In this document: piece by piece, positions 25,182 to 33,300 of the stretch | Numbering within the stretch: position 1 is the stretch's first letter | Layout of the letters: each line of letters begins with the position of its first letter | Assembly (NCBI GenBank): GCA_023428245.1 | Contig: JAEYYX010000027.1 | Location: 1 to 62,002 of the forward strand | Reading direction: 5' to 3' | DNA: 62,002 bases | Source of the DNA: Pseudomonadota bacterium | GTDB taxonomy: Bacteria > Myxococcota_A > Polyangia > Polyangiales > Polyangiaceae | Notes under the pieces: model-generated | Database searches by the model: none | The model's input: only the letters and a program-made list of their open reading frames with translations | Told to the model about the DNA's origin: nothing | Position numbers and translations under genes: made by a program

Positions 25182-28100
25182 TCAGTGGAAGTTTCGGGCC
25201 AAGCGCTGGAGCGCTTTTGAGCCTTTGCGCGGGCTTTCGCGTCGAGCGCGGCCGATGCGCTGCCTGAGATCTTCGAGGTGACTCACGACAACATGGATCA
25301 CGGCAGTTCGCGACGGGTCCCCCGGAGGGATGTTTCTCTCGATCGTCCCCTCGATGAAGAGCAAATCACTCTGACGCGCCACCCTTTCATACTTCTCGAA
25401 GACCCGCGTCCACAGGATCAAATTGCAGAATCCTGTCTCGTCTTCGATGGTCATGAACACGACCCCGGTTGCCGTGCCGGGGCGCTGTCGATTCAGGACG
25501 AGCCCCCCGACGCAAACGGGACTTCCATGCTTCAAATACGCCAAATCGAAGGCCGTCCGTCCGCCCAGCTTCTTTAAGCTCCTTCGGTAATAGCGCAGAG
25601 GATGATCCGAGACGGAGAGCCCCTTGTGCTCGTAATCGAGGACTAGCTGCTCGGCGGAAGTGAGCCCGGGGAGACTCACAGGAGGCTCCTCGGAAGGAAC
25701 GTACTCGAAGAGCCCTTTGGTTCTCGGGGCTCGTGCGCGAAAGAGAGCCCGCCTACGCTCTGGCTCGAGAGCGTGGAAAGCACCAGCGGAAATGAGCGCT
25801 TCGAGCTCGTTCTGCTTGAGGCGCGCACGGAGCACGAGCTCTTCGAAGGAAGAAGAAAACCCAGCGCTTCTCGCGGCGATCAGGCGAGCTGCGCCAGCTT
25901 CCGAGAGACCTTTGACCAAACGCAGACCGAGCCTCAGGGTCTTCTTCGGAGTCCATTTTGAGTCCCATTCGCTCTCAAGCACACACACATCCTCGACTGT
26001 CACGCCGTGTTTCTGGGCGTCGCGCACTAAGGTCGTGGGCGCGTAGAATCCGAGGGGCTGGGAGTTGAGGAGCGCGCAGGCAAACGGCCCTGGGAAGTGG
26101 GTCTTGAGCCAAGCGGACGAATACACAAGGAGCGCGAAAGATGAGGCGTGGGACTCAGGGAACCCATATTCGCCGAACCCTTTGATCTGCTCGAAGAGAG
26201 CCAGAGCGAACTTCTCGCTCATGCCGCGCCGCAAAAAACCTTCGATCAAACGGGCTCGATGTTCGAAGATCCTGCCGTGTTTTTTCCAGGCGGCCATGTC
26301 TCGGCGCAGCTGATCCGCCTGGCCTCCCGTATACCCTGCCCCTAAGATCGCGAGCTGCATCACCTGCTCTTGAAAGAGAGGAACCCCTAAAGTCCGCTCC
26401 AGAACGTCGATGAGCGCGTCGTGAGGATAGGTTACCTGTTCTTCACCACTGCGCCTCTTCAGGTAAGGATGAACCATCCCTCCTTGGATTGGCCCTGGGC
26501 GCACCAAAGCGACCTCGATCACCAGATCGTAAAACTCTCGCGGCCGAAGTCGCGGTAGCATGCTCATCTGAGCTCGGCTCTCGATCTGAAAAACCCCGAT
26601 CGTATCCGCTCGACAGATCGAGTCGTAAGTCACCGAATCTTCAGGGGGAATACTTGCGAGCGCCTCGATCGGATCAAAGGGCGGAGCTGACTTCTCAGGA
26701 AAGAGCGCCGCCTCGCCCTCCTGATGGAGGATCTGGAGGCATTTCCTGAGCGCGGTGAGCATGCCGAGACCGAGCACGTCGACCTTGAAAAAACCGAGTT
26801 CGTCGATGTCGTCTTTGTCCCAAGGGATCACTGTGCGCCCGGGCATCCGCGCCGGTTCGACGGGAGCGACCTCGCTGAGCGGCCGCGAAGAGAGCACAAA
26901 ACCTCCGACGTGGATCGATAAGTGGCGCGGGAAACCTCGGAGCTGTTCGGCAAGAGCGAGGATCTGCATGAGCCCCGGATCGCGGGGATCGAATCCCTGC
27001 GCAATAAGACGGGCTTCGGTCCCTTCATCCTCTGCGCTCGCGTGACTCGCGACGAGGTTTTCGAGCTGATCTAGGCTCAATCCGAACACTTTTCCGACTT
27101 CGCGCAGAGCGCTCTTGCGGCGATAGCTGATCACCTCGCTCACCATGGCCGCCCTGTCTCGGCCATATCGTTCGTAGATGTCCTGGATCACCTCCTCGCG
27201 TCGTTCATGCTCGAAGTCGATATCGATATCGGGCGGTTCCTTCCGCTCTTCGCTCAAGAAGCGCTCGAAGAGTAAATGGGATCGAGAAGGATCGACCGCT
27301 GTGATTCCAAGCGCATAACAAACGACGCTATTGGCGGCGCTGCCGCGCCCCTGGCACAAGATTTTGCGCTCCCGGGCCATCTCGACGACCTCGAGGATGG
27401 AGAGAAAATAGGGAGCGACCTCGATCTTGCGGATCAGCTCAAGTTCCTTTTCGACTTGGGAAAGGATCGCGTCCGTACAGCGCCCAGAGAGCCTTTTTTC
27501 TAGCCCTTGCCAGGTCAGCTCGCGAAGACGTTCATCGGCGCTCTTCCCCTCCGGCAGTTCACAGGGGAACGAATAACGGAGCTCGCTCAGGGAAAACTTG
27601 AGGGCGTCGAAGATCTCTCCGCTCCGATGAACCCAATCGGGATGATCGGAGAAGAGCCGGAGCATTTCTTCCTCGCTCCTGAGGCGCGCTTCGCTGTTCG
27701 GAAGCAGCTCACTCTTGGCCGCTTCGAGGGTCAGTCCCCGACGAATGCAATGGAGAACGTCCGTGAGCGGCTTCCTCTCTGGGGCGTGGAACAGAGGGCG
27801 AGCCGTGGCCACGATCGGAACATCGAACTTCCTTGAGAGTCGCCGGACCCAGCTTTCGCGGCTCTTGTCGAAGCCGTCATGATGCCGATACATCGCGAGG
27901 AAAAATCGTTCACGGAAAGCCGCTTGAAGCTCCTCGAGAAGTCTCTCTACTTGCGACTCAGAAGAGACACGTCGAACGTCACTGGGCGGCACCAAAAGCG
28001 CGCACAAGCCCTCTGAACGAGCCAAAAACCAAGCCGGTTCACAGACCGAATGCCCCTTGTCCTGATCCTTGTGGCCGAGGGTCAAAAGCTCACAAAGGTT

Positions 28101-28385
28101 TCCGTAACCTTGCGCGGAATGAGCGAGCAAGCCCAGGCTGAGCGCGTCCTCTTCGAGAAAGCCAGCTAGGGTGAGCTCGGCGCCGATCCCGTAGCGAAGA
28201 GAGCTTCCCGCATCGATGAGCTCTTTGTGTTTAGTGAAACCACGCACAACTCCGTAGAGCCCGTCCCGATCACAGAGGGCCAGCCCCGAGAGCTCGAGCT
28301 CACTCGCGCGAACGACCATCTCCTCGGGGTGCGAGCCGCCGCGCAGGAAGGAGAAACAGGACCGGCCGAGGAGTTCAGCGAACAC
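25182..28385 (-). CDS. dnaE2: Error-prone DNA polymerase III alpha subunit DnaE2 (ImuC)
   Basis: DnaE2 is the translesion polymerase of the ImuA-ImuB-DnaE2 mutasome. The 1,067-residue protein starts MFAELLGRSCFSFLRGGSHP, where the family begins, with a PHP domain containing ALCDRDGLYGVVR. The polymerase core has LCQGRGSAANSVVCYALGI, PPDIDIDFEHERREEV (catalytic Asp residues), GVFQIESRAQMSML, FQEQVMQLAI and GFPESHASSFALLVY. The C-terminus carries an OB-like domain (VGGLVLNRQRPGTATGVVF). The start is GTG directly preceded by GGAG, too close for normal Shine-Dalgarno use, and an in-frame stop prevents any longer start. A 20-bp palindrome begins 7 nt upstream. Confidence 0.97.
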   Translation of the reverse strand: MFAELLGRSCFSFLRGGSHPEEMVVRASELELSGLALCDRDGLYGVVRGFTKHKELIDAGSSLRYGIGAELTLAGFLEEDALSLGLLAHSAQGYGNLCELLTLGHKDQDKGHSVCEPAWFLARSEGLCALLVPPSDVRRVSSESQVERLLEELQAAFRERFFLAMYRHHDGFDKSRESWVRRLSRKFDVPIVATARPLFHAPERKPLTDVLHCIRRGLTLEAAKSELLPNSEARLRSEEEMLRLFSDHPDWVHRSGEIFDALKFSLSELRYSFPCELPEGKSADERLRELTWQGLEKRLSGRCTDAILSQVEKELELIRKIEVAPYFLSILEVVEMARERKILCQGRGSAANSVVCYALGITAVDPSRSHLLFERFLSEERKEPPDIDIDFEHERREEVIQDIYERYGRDRAAMVSEVISYRRKSALREVGKVFGLSLDQLENLVASHASAEDEGTEARLIAQGFDPRDPGLMQILALAEQLRGFPRHLSIHVGGFVLSSRPLSEVAPVEPARMPGRTVIPWDKDDIDELGFFKVDVLGLGMLTALRKCLQILHQEGEAALFPEKSAPPFDPIEALASIPPEDSVTYDSICRADTIGVFQIESRAQMSMLPRLRPREFYDLVIEVALVRPGPIQGGMVHPYLKRRSGEEQVTYPHDALIDVLERTLGVPLFQEQVMQLAILGAGYTGGQADQLRRDMAAWKKHGRIFEHRARLIEGFLRRGMSEKFALALFEQIKGFGEYGFPESHASSFALLVYSSAWLKTHFPGPFACALLNSQPLGFYAPTTLVRDAQKHGVTVEDVCVLESEWDSKWTPKKTLRLGLRLVKGLSEAGAARLIAARSAGFSSSFEELVLRARLKQNELEALISAGAFHALEPERRRALFRARAPRTKGLFEYVPSEEPPVSLPGLTSAEQLVLDYEHKGLSVSDHPLRYYRRSLKKLGGRTAFDLAYLKHGSPVCVGGLVLNRQRPGTATGVVFMTIEDETGFCNLILWTRVFEKYERVARQSDLLFIEGTIERNIPPGDPSRTAVIHVVVSHLEDLRQRIGRARRESPRKGSKALQRLARNFH

Positions 28386-28392
28386 CTCCGGA

Positions 28393-28412
28393 TACTGATC
28401 ACCCGATCAGTA
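28393..28412 (-). promoter_or_regulatory. Putative LexA-type SOS operator of dnaE2
   Basis: TACTGATC-N4-GATCAGTA is a perfect 8-bp-arm inverted repeat ending 7 nt before the dnaE2 GTG. It fits the E. coli-type layout CTG-N10-CAG with flanking TA. On the minus strand it shares 12 of 17 positions with the palindrome before imuA (CTGnTnGnnTGnTCAGT). Function is inferred from position and similarity; no lexA gene lies in the window. Confidence 0.7.
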
Positions 28413-28494
28413 AAAGATCCAGATTCTCTTCTAATGTCTTAAAAAGACCCAGCTATTGGCCGTAGCCGACCCCGGACAGAAAAAGCACCATTCT

Positions 28495-28507
28495 GACAAA
28501 AATTGTC
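28495..28507 (+). promoter_or_regulatory. Short inverted repeat upstream of the gene at 28562
   Basis: GACAA-AAA-TTGTC is followed by an AT-rich TATAGAAGG. It lies about 55 nt upstream of the GTG at 28562, within a region more AT-rich than its surroundings, and may be an operator or part of the promoter between the divergent dnaE2 and 28562 genes. Confidence 0.35.
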
Positions 28508-28561
28508 GATTATAGAAGGAGAGGGTCTCAAGGTTCATCAGAATGGGTCGTTCTGCCGATC

Positions 28562-29506
28562 GTGACGCTGGCTCAACACAGCCCCCGACCTCGTTTTGGG
28601 CCTCGCCCCGAGACGCCCGAGGACGACGATTCGGCGGTCCGCGAGTTCGACTTCTCGAGCGAGGCCCCGACCCGCCCCGTGCAAATGCCCGAGCTCGACC
28701 TCCAGCTCATGGTCGAGAGCGGTGAGTATCCGCTCGGCTGGTCAAAAAATCCTACAATCCCGAGCCCTCCGACCCTGGACGATCTGGCCCTCTGTGGAGC
28801 CGAGCACCCAACGCCCATCTTGCCGATCGATGAGCGCTCGGCTCCGGCCTTCTTGCCGAAGAGCTTCCCCGCTGTCGCTCTCCGAGATCCGGGTCCTCCC
28901 GAATGGGTGCTCGAGGCCTTCCCCCCGAACGAGCGTCCCACGACCCCCGCGCGCCCCGCCCTGAGTCAGAGGCCGACGGCAGTCCCGCCCCATACTCCCC
29001 TCTCGCCTCGTTTCTCCCTGGAGGACTTCGAGGCCCCCGCTTGGCCCGACGAAGGCACGAGCCGCCCTGTGTTGCGCTCTCCCGAGCTCCCGCCCCGCGC
29101 AAAGCGCCCGAGCGATCCATTCCGTCCCCCGCCGGCGGCGCCCCCTGCGGGCGCGGTGCCGCTCCGGAAGGCAAGTCCCCCCCCCTCGAAGCAGTTCGGG
29201 GTGCGGCGCGCTCTCGAGGAGACAGTCCAGAGTCCCCGGGCCGCTCGCGAAATCTCCCCGAGGCCCTCGGGTTCCCGAGAGGTGCGCTCGCGCTCCGAGC
29301 GCGTCGGTAATGGGCGCATCAAGGTTCTCATGAGCACGGAGGAACTCCTCTCGCTCCCCCTCGATCACAAGGCCGGCTTCATTCTCTCCATGCTGGGCAC
29401 CGTGAGCACTTTGGATGAGCTGCTCGACATCTCGGGCATGCCCAAGAACGACGCGATGCGCCTGCTCTGCGACTTGGCAGACCTCGGGGCTATCGACCTC
29501 GGATAG
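28562..29506 (+). CDS. Pro-rich protein with C-terminal helical regulator-like module
   Basis: The 314-residue protein starts at GTG; no ATG or good ribosome-binding site is present, so the start is uncertain. Residues 1 to ~250 are low-complexity Pro/Arg/Ser/Glu and look disordered. The last ~55 residues form a compact module, LDHKAGFILSMLGTVSTLDE followed by LLDISGMPKNDAMRLLCDL. From memory, a similar 'DHrAgFlLSl.dG..tl..lldvsgmp..eal.iL..L...G.i' segment is frequent in myxobacterial regulators. It resembles a small winged-helix or helical adaptor. The gene diverges from dnaE2 across the putative SOS operator and converges with the hybrid kinase at 29523. Confidence 0.75.
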   Translation: MTLAQHSPRPRFGPRPETPEDDDSAVREFDFSSEAPTRPVQMPELDLQLMVESGEYPLGWSKNPTIPSPPTLDDLALCGAEHPTPILPIDERSAPAFLPKSFPAVALRDPGPPEWVLEAFPPNERPTTPARPALSQRPTAVPPHTPLSPRFSLEDFEAPAWPDEGTSRPVLRSPELPPRAKRPSDPFRPPPAAPPAGAVPLRKASPPPSKQFGVRRALEETVQSPRAAREISPRPSGSREVRSRSERVGNGRIKVLMSTEELLSLPLDHKAGFILSMLGTVSTLDELLDISGMPKNDAMRLLCDLADLGAIDLG

Positions 29507-29522
29507 CCCAAGACGCTCGGTT

Positions 29523-31358
29523 TCAGTCCGCCTGCTCAGCAGCCGATTTCTTCCCACCGAGGAAGTCGCTCAAGTAGCGCGCACGCCTCGCCTGATCGCG
29601 AGAGAGGAGGTCGCGAACGACATTCGTCAAGGCGGCGGGAGTGAACGGCTTGGCGAGGAAAGTCACGCGTCCCGATGCGATGCCCGAGAGGGCGAGCTCT
29701 TCTTCCACGTAGCCCGAACAAACGATCACGGGCGCTCCGAGCGTGCGCGTCCGAAACTCTTCCACGAGCTCTCCGACCCCGCCGTCCGGAACGATCCCGT
29801 CCGTGAGCAGCATCGAATAGTCATGTTCGGCGAGCGCTTTGCGCGCTTCAGCGACCCGCATCACACACGTCACATCGTATTCTTCCGCGGTCAGGATGCG
29901 GTGAATGGCCCGCTGGACCGCAGGTTCGTCTTCGAGCACCAGGATCCGCTCGCGTCCGGAAGGGAGCTTCAAGTCCGCGATTTGCAGGCGCATCGAGGTC
30001 GAAGATGAGGGCTCCGCGTAAGGAATCGTGAGGGTGACTCGAGTTCCCTTGCCTGGTTCCGAATGCAGGCTCACGGAGCCGCCGACGCGGTTCATCGTCC
30101 CCCAGACCATGGCGAGGCCGAGGCCTGTTCCCGAGTCTCCTTTGGTGGTGAAAAATGGCTCAAATGCCCTTTCTCGGATCTCCTGGCTCATTCCGTTCCC
30201 GTTGTCTTCGATCTCGAGGGCCGCCGCCTCCCCTTTCCCCTGATCCCGGAGCCGGAGGGTGATCTTGCCTCCTACCGGAAGCGCATCACGCGCGTTCAAG
30301 ATCAGATTTAAGAGGATCTGCTCGAGGCTCGAGGCGGCGATCGCCACTTCCCCCACCGTCTCAAGCTCGTGCTCGATGTGGATGTGAGCGGGCAGGATCC
30401 GCATGGCGTCGCGAATGAGCCCTTCTACAATCGGCTTTGGATCGCAAAGCCCCACCTCTTCCGCGTTGCGCCGGGCGAACGACAGAAGCTGACGCGCGGT
30501 AGATGCAGCCCTTTCGATGCCCCGATCGAGCTCGTCGAGCACTTCGCGCGTCGACTGATCTTTGAGATTGAGTCGGAGCTCGGAAACGCCACACTGGATC
30601 ACCACAAGTGCGTTATTGAAGTCATGGGCAACGCCGCCCGCGAGCCGCCCAAGACTCTCGAGTCTTTGCGCTGCGGCGGCGCTATTTAGGACCTCCTGGC
30701 GCTCGCGTTCGACTTGTCTTTCTCGCACACGCATCGCCGTCTCATAAGTCAGCGATCGCCAAAGCTCGGAGACCAAATAAGAGAACACATAAGCAAGAGC
30801 AAAAAGTGTGATGGCAGCGGTGACAGTGATCCGCTCCCAGAGATTCGGCGAAAGATCGAGCTCACTCTCGATAAACTTCGGGATGACACCGTAGGCTTCG
30901 AGCGTGAATCCGACGAGCACCAAGAGCAGCGTCGTCGTCGTGAGCGCCGCGGCCCCGGGCCCGAGGAAGACCGCTGCCGACAGCGTGGCCGTCGCAAAGA
31001 TCAAGCCTGTTCCGAGGTTCGCACCGTTGCCGAAAAGCGCCATGACCGAGCAGAGCGTCACCCCGAATACGACGAGGATCCGCCGAATCCTGAGCGGGAT
31101 CTTGTCCACACTCGCACCGATCGTCAGGATGGCGAACCCGATCCCCGTCAAGAGCGTGACGAAGTCGAGATCGCCCTCGCGGGTCGCACGCCACAGATCC
31201 CAGACGAAATAGGGCAAACCAGCGCAGAAAAGGATCCAAGTGGCGAACTTGAGGATCTGGCCGTGGAGCGCGATCTTCCGCTGTTCGACGCTCCGAGCGG
31301 CTGCGCGTTGGATCTGCTCAGCGCTTTCGTCGCGGGAAGTCGGGCCAGCTTCCATCAT
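29523..31358 (-). CDS. Membrane-bound hybrid histidine kinase with C-terminal receiver
   Basis: I use the first ATG of an ATGATG pair; an in-frame TTG at 31376 is an alternative. About six transmembrane segments occupy residues ~35-205. The kinase core follows: H-box GGVAHDFNN (His245), N-box NLILNARDAL, G1 DNGNGM, F box FEPFFTTKG and G2 GTGLGLAM. The C-terminal receiver has LEDEPAVQ, phospho-acceptor Asp520 in LLTDGIVPD and Lys in LAKPF. With both modules intact it can probably autophosphorylate and transfer to its own receiver. It closes the imuA-imuB-plsC-DTW-kinase gene row. It resembles the partial kinase at window position 1. Confidence 0.93.
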   Translation of the reverse strand: MMEAGPTSRDESAEQIQRAAARSVEQRKIALHGQILKFATWILFCAGLPYFVWDLWRATREGDLDFVTLLTGIGFAILTIGASVDKIPLRIRRILVVFGVTLCSVMALFGNGANLGTGLIFATATLSAAVFLGPGAAALTTTTLLLVLVGFTLEAYGVIPKFIESELDLSPNLWERITVTAAITLFALAYVFSYLVSELWRSLTYETAMRVRERQVERERQEVLNSAAAAQRLESLGRLAGGVAHDFNNALVVIQCGVSELRLNLKDQSTREVLDELDRGIERAASTARQLLSFARRNAEEVGLCDPKPIVEGLIRDAMRILPAHIHIEHELETVGEVAIAASSLEQILLNLILNARDALPVGGKITLRLRDQGKGEAAALEIEDNGNGMSQEIRERAFEPFFTTKGDSGTGLGLAMVWGTMNRVGGSVSLHSEPGKGTRVTLTIPYAEPSSSTSMRLQIADLKLPSGRERILVLEDEPAVQRAIHRILTAEEYDVTCVMRVAEARKALAEHDYSMLLTDGIVPDGGVGELVEEFRTRTLGAPVIVCSGYVEEELALSGIASGRVTFLAKPFTPAALTNVVRDLLSRDQARRARYLSDFLGGKKSAAEQAD

Positions 31359-31391
31359 CTGACCGCATTCGACCAAGGAAAGCTACTCGGT

Positions 31392-32489
31392 TCAAGTTTT
31401 CGGTCGGTTTCGGTCGACAAGAACTCTCCAGAGTTCTTCTGAAGCGCGAAGACGACGGGTGACGCGGTCGCTTTCAGCCGGTTCATTTCTCCCGAGCTTC
31501 GCGAGCGTCTCAGCGAGGGTTCCGAGCCGTGGGCGGGGCGGAAGCGACTCAGAAGGGCCCGCCTGGCTGCGGGCAAGGTGGGCCAAATAGTCGGCTGCGA
31601 CGCTACGCAATGAGAGCACCTCCCTTTGTCCGAGCTCGCTGAGAGCGCGAGCGAGCTCACTCTGCCAGGTCACGAGCACCTCGTCTTCTCGGAGCCGGGC
31701 CAAGAGCTCCTTGAGGTGAGTCGTCTCGAGGGATTCTGTGGGATCCCAAGGAATCTCGGCGGACACCCGGCCGGCGATGACTTGACGCGCTTCCCCGCTC
31801 GGCCAGAGCCCCTCTGCGGCGACGATAACGGCGGCGCGGGCGCTCCTATCGAGAAGCTCGGGAAATTTGTGGGGGCGCAGAGCGCGCCTTTTGAACCTCG
31901 GACCGCTTTCGGACGGGGCGCGCGCCGCGATGTTCAGATCGATCATCTTCTCGAACAGCAAAGTGAGAGAAGACAGCTCGAGTTCGGGCTCGAGTTCCGA
32001 AAGGAGCAGGCTGACCGATTCGAGCGTCGAGAGAGCCTCAAACTTCGGCGGACGGCGGATCCGGTAACGGCTCGGTGCGGTTGGAGTCAGACGAACGTGC
32101 GGCAACCGGGAGAGCTCGGGGATCTCTCGAAGTAGAGAGCGAGCCATGGGCCAGGTTCCATCGAGCACCATGACGCTCTCCGGAAGCTCATCGAGCTCGC
32201 TCACATCGCGCGCTTCTGGGCTTGGAAACAATATATATCTGCGGGAGTTGTACGGGAGGGCGAGCACCTGTTTTCGGAGCGCCGAGAGATCTCCGCGGTA
32301 GACGATCGAGTTTGTGAGAGAGCGCTCGACCAAACGAGCAGTATTGAGCGGATGGAACGCTTCTCGCGGGTGCTGTAAGATCTCGATCTTCGTTCGCGTC
32401 GAGATCTTCTTCACGTAGGCGCAATAACAAAGCGCCTCGGGGCGAAAGCATTCAAAACAGGTCGGCCGACCCTGGTCCGCGGTCTGCAT
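31392..32489 (-). CDS. DTW-domain protein, probable tRNA-uridine aminocarboxypropyltransferase, with C-terminal extension
   Basis: DTW (TDD) proteins such as E. coli TapT transfer the aminocarboxypropyl group of SAM to tRNA uridine (acp3U). Residues 1 to ~195 carry the hallmarks: N-terminal zinc-like CFECFRPEALCYC, HPREAFHPLNTARL, VLDGTWPMARSLL (the DTW motif) and YRIRRPP. The 365-residue length is well above the ~200-240 of a plain DTW protein. The extra ~150 residues include AAVIVAAEGLWPSGEARQVI and LREDEVLVTWQSELARAL, which vaguely recall an RNase H-like fold but lack clear catalytic acids. The gene starts 2 nt after the plsC-like stop. Confidence 0.9.
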   Translation of the reverse strand: MQTADQGRPTCFECFRPEALCYCAYVKKISTRTKIEILQHPREAFHPLNTARLVERSLTNSIVYRGDLSALRKQVLALPYNSRRYILFPSPEARDVSELDELPESVMVLDGTWPMARSLLREIPELSRLPHVRLTPTAPSRYRIRRPPKFEALSTLESVSLLLSELEPELELSSLTLLFEKMIDLNIAARAPSESGPRFKRRALRPHKFPELLDRSARAAVIVAAEGLWPSGEARQVIAGRVSAEIPWDPTESLETTHLKELLARLREDEVLVTWQSELARALSELGQREVLSLRSVAADYLAHLARSQAGPSESLPPRPRLGTLAETLAKLGRNEPAESDRVTRRLRASEELWRVLVDRNRPKT

Positions 32490-32491
32490 GT

Positions 32492-33205
32492 TCAGCTCGG
32501 AAGGCTCGGCTCGGACAAGAGCGAGAAAACCTCGTCCTTGAGCCTTTGTTTCGCCTGCTCAGGGGATTCCTCGGGCCCCTTCGTGAGCGGGGAACGAACT
32601 CGTACAGAGACGTGCACTCCCTGACGAATCCGAAACGCTCCCTTGCTCAAGATCTCACGGGTGCCGTCGATGCGCACCGGAAGGATCGGCAAACCGAGTG
32701 AGAGAGCGAGCTCGAACCCGCCGCTGCGAAAGGGAAGCAGTTCACCTGTCGTGCTCCGTGTGCCTTCTGGTGCGATCCAAAGGGAAAGTCCCTGCTCTTT
32801 CAGGGAGCGCCCCTTTTCCGCCAAGATCGCTCGCGCCTCCCGTCCTTTGGATCGATCGATCTTGACGAAGCCGGCCCGATCCATCGCCGTGCCCCAAATC
32901 GGCACACGGAAGAGCTCGGCCTTCGCCACCATCCGCAAATCAAGCGGGAGCGCCTGGAACAGCACCACGATGTCGTAGAGAGACTGGTGGTTGCTCATGA
33001 TGACGTAACTCTGGCCACTCTGGATGGCTTCGGTTCCCGAGACTTCGAGCTGAATTTGAGCCTGCAGGACGATGCGGCGGGACCATTCGGAAAGCCGCTT
33101 CGAGCAGGTTTCCCGCTTCAGGGAGCCGAGGAAGGACTCGAAGACGGTCGGTACGCTGATGCGCGCCGTCTCGAAGAAAGCTCGGGGAACCAGAAGAAGA
33201 CTCAT
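32492..33205 (-). CDS. plsC: 1-acyl-sn-glycerol-3-phosphate acyltransferase (PlsC family)
   Basis: PlsC acylates lysophosphatidic acid to phosphatidic acid at the inner membrane. The ATG at 33205 gives 237 residues, normal for the family; the open frame continues upstream into imuB but without homology. Motif I is NHQSLYD (the NHx4D acyltransferase box), motif II is around RMVAKAELFRVPIWG, motif III is APEGTRS and motif IV is LPILPVRI. It lies 95 nt after imuB and 2 nt before the DTW gene. A lipid enzyme in this position has no evident link to mutagenesis; the family also has members with other acyl acceptors. Confidence 0.92.
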   Translation of the reverse strand: MSLLLVPRAFFETARISVPTVFESFLGSLKRETCSKRLSEWSRRIVLQAQIQLEVSGTEAIQSGQSYVIMSNHQSLYDIVVLFQALPLDLRMVAKAELFRVPIWGTAMDRAGFVKIDRSKGREARAILAEKGRSLKEQGLSLWIAPEGTRSTTGELLPFRSGGFELALSLGLPILPVRIDGTREILSKGAFRIRQGVHVSVRVRSPLTKGPEESPEQAKQRLKDEVFSLLSEPSLPS

Positions 33206-33300
33206 GCCGTGCGCCTGAGGATGCTCGGTTCGTCCCCACTTCTCAAGGCTCGCGCGCTCACGAAATGAGCGACGAAAACGCCCGGAGAGCCCCGTAGCTT

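Noticed and set aside
31359..31376. TTG 31376 as start of the hybrid kinase
   Set aside because: Possible, but no ribosome-binding site fits and the ATG at 31358 is the simpler choice; the difference is only six residues.
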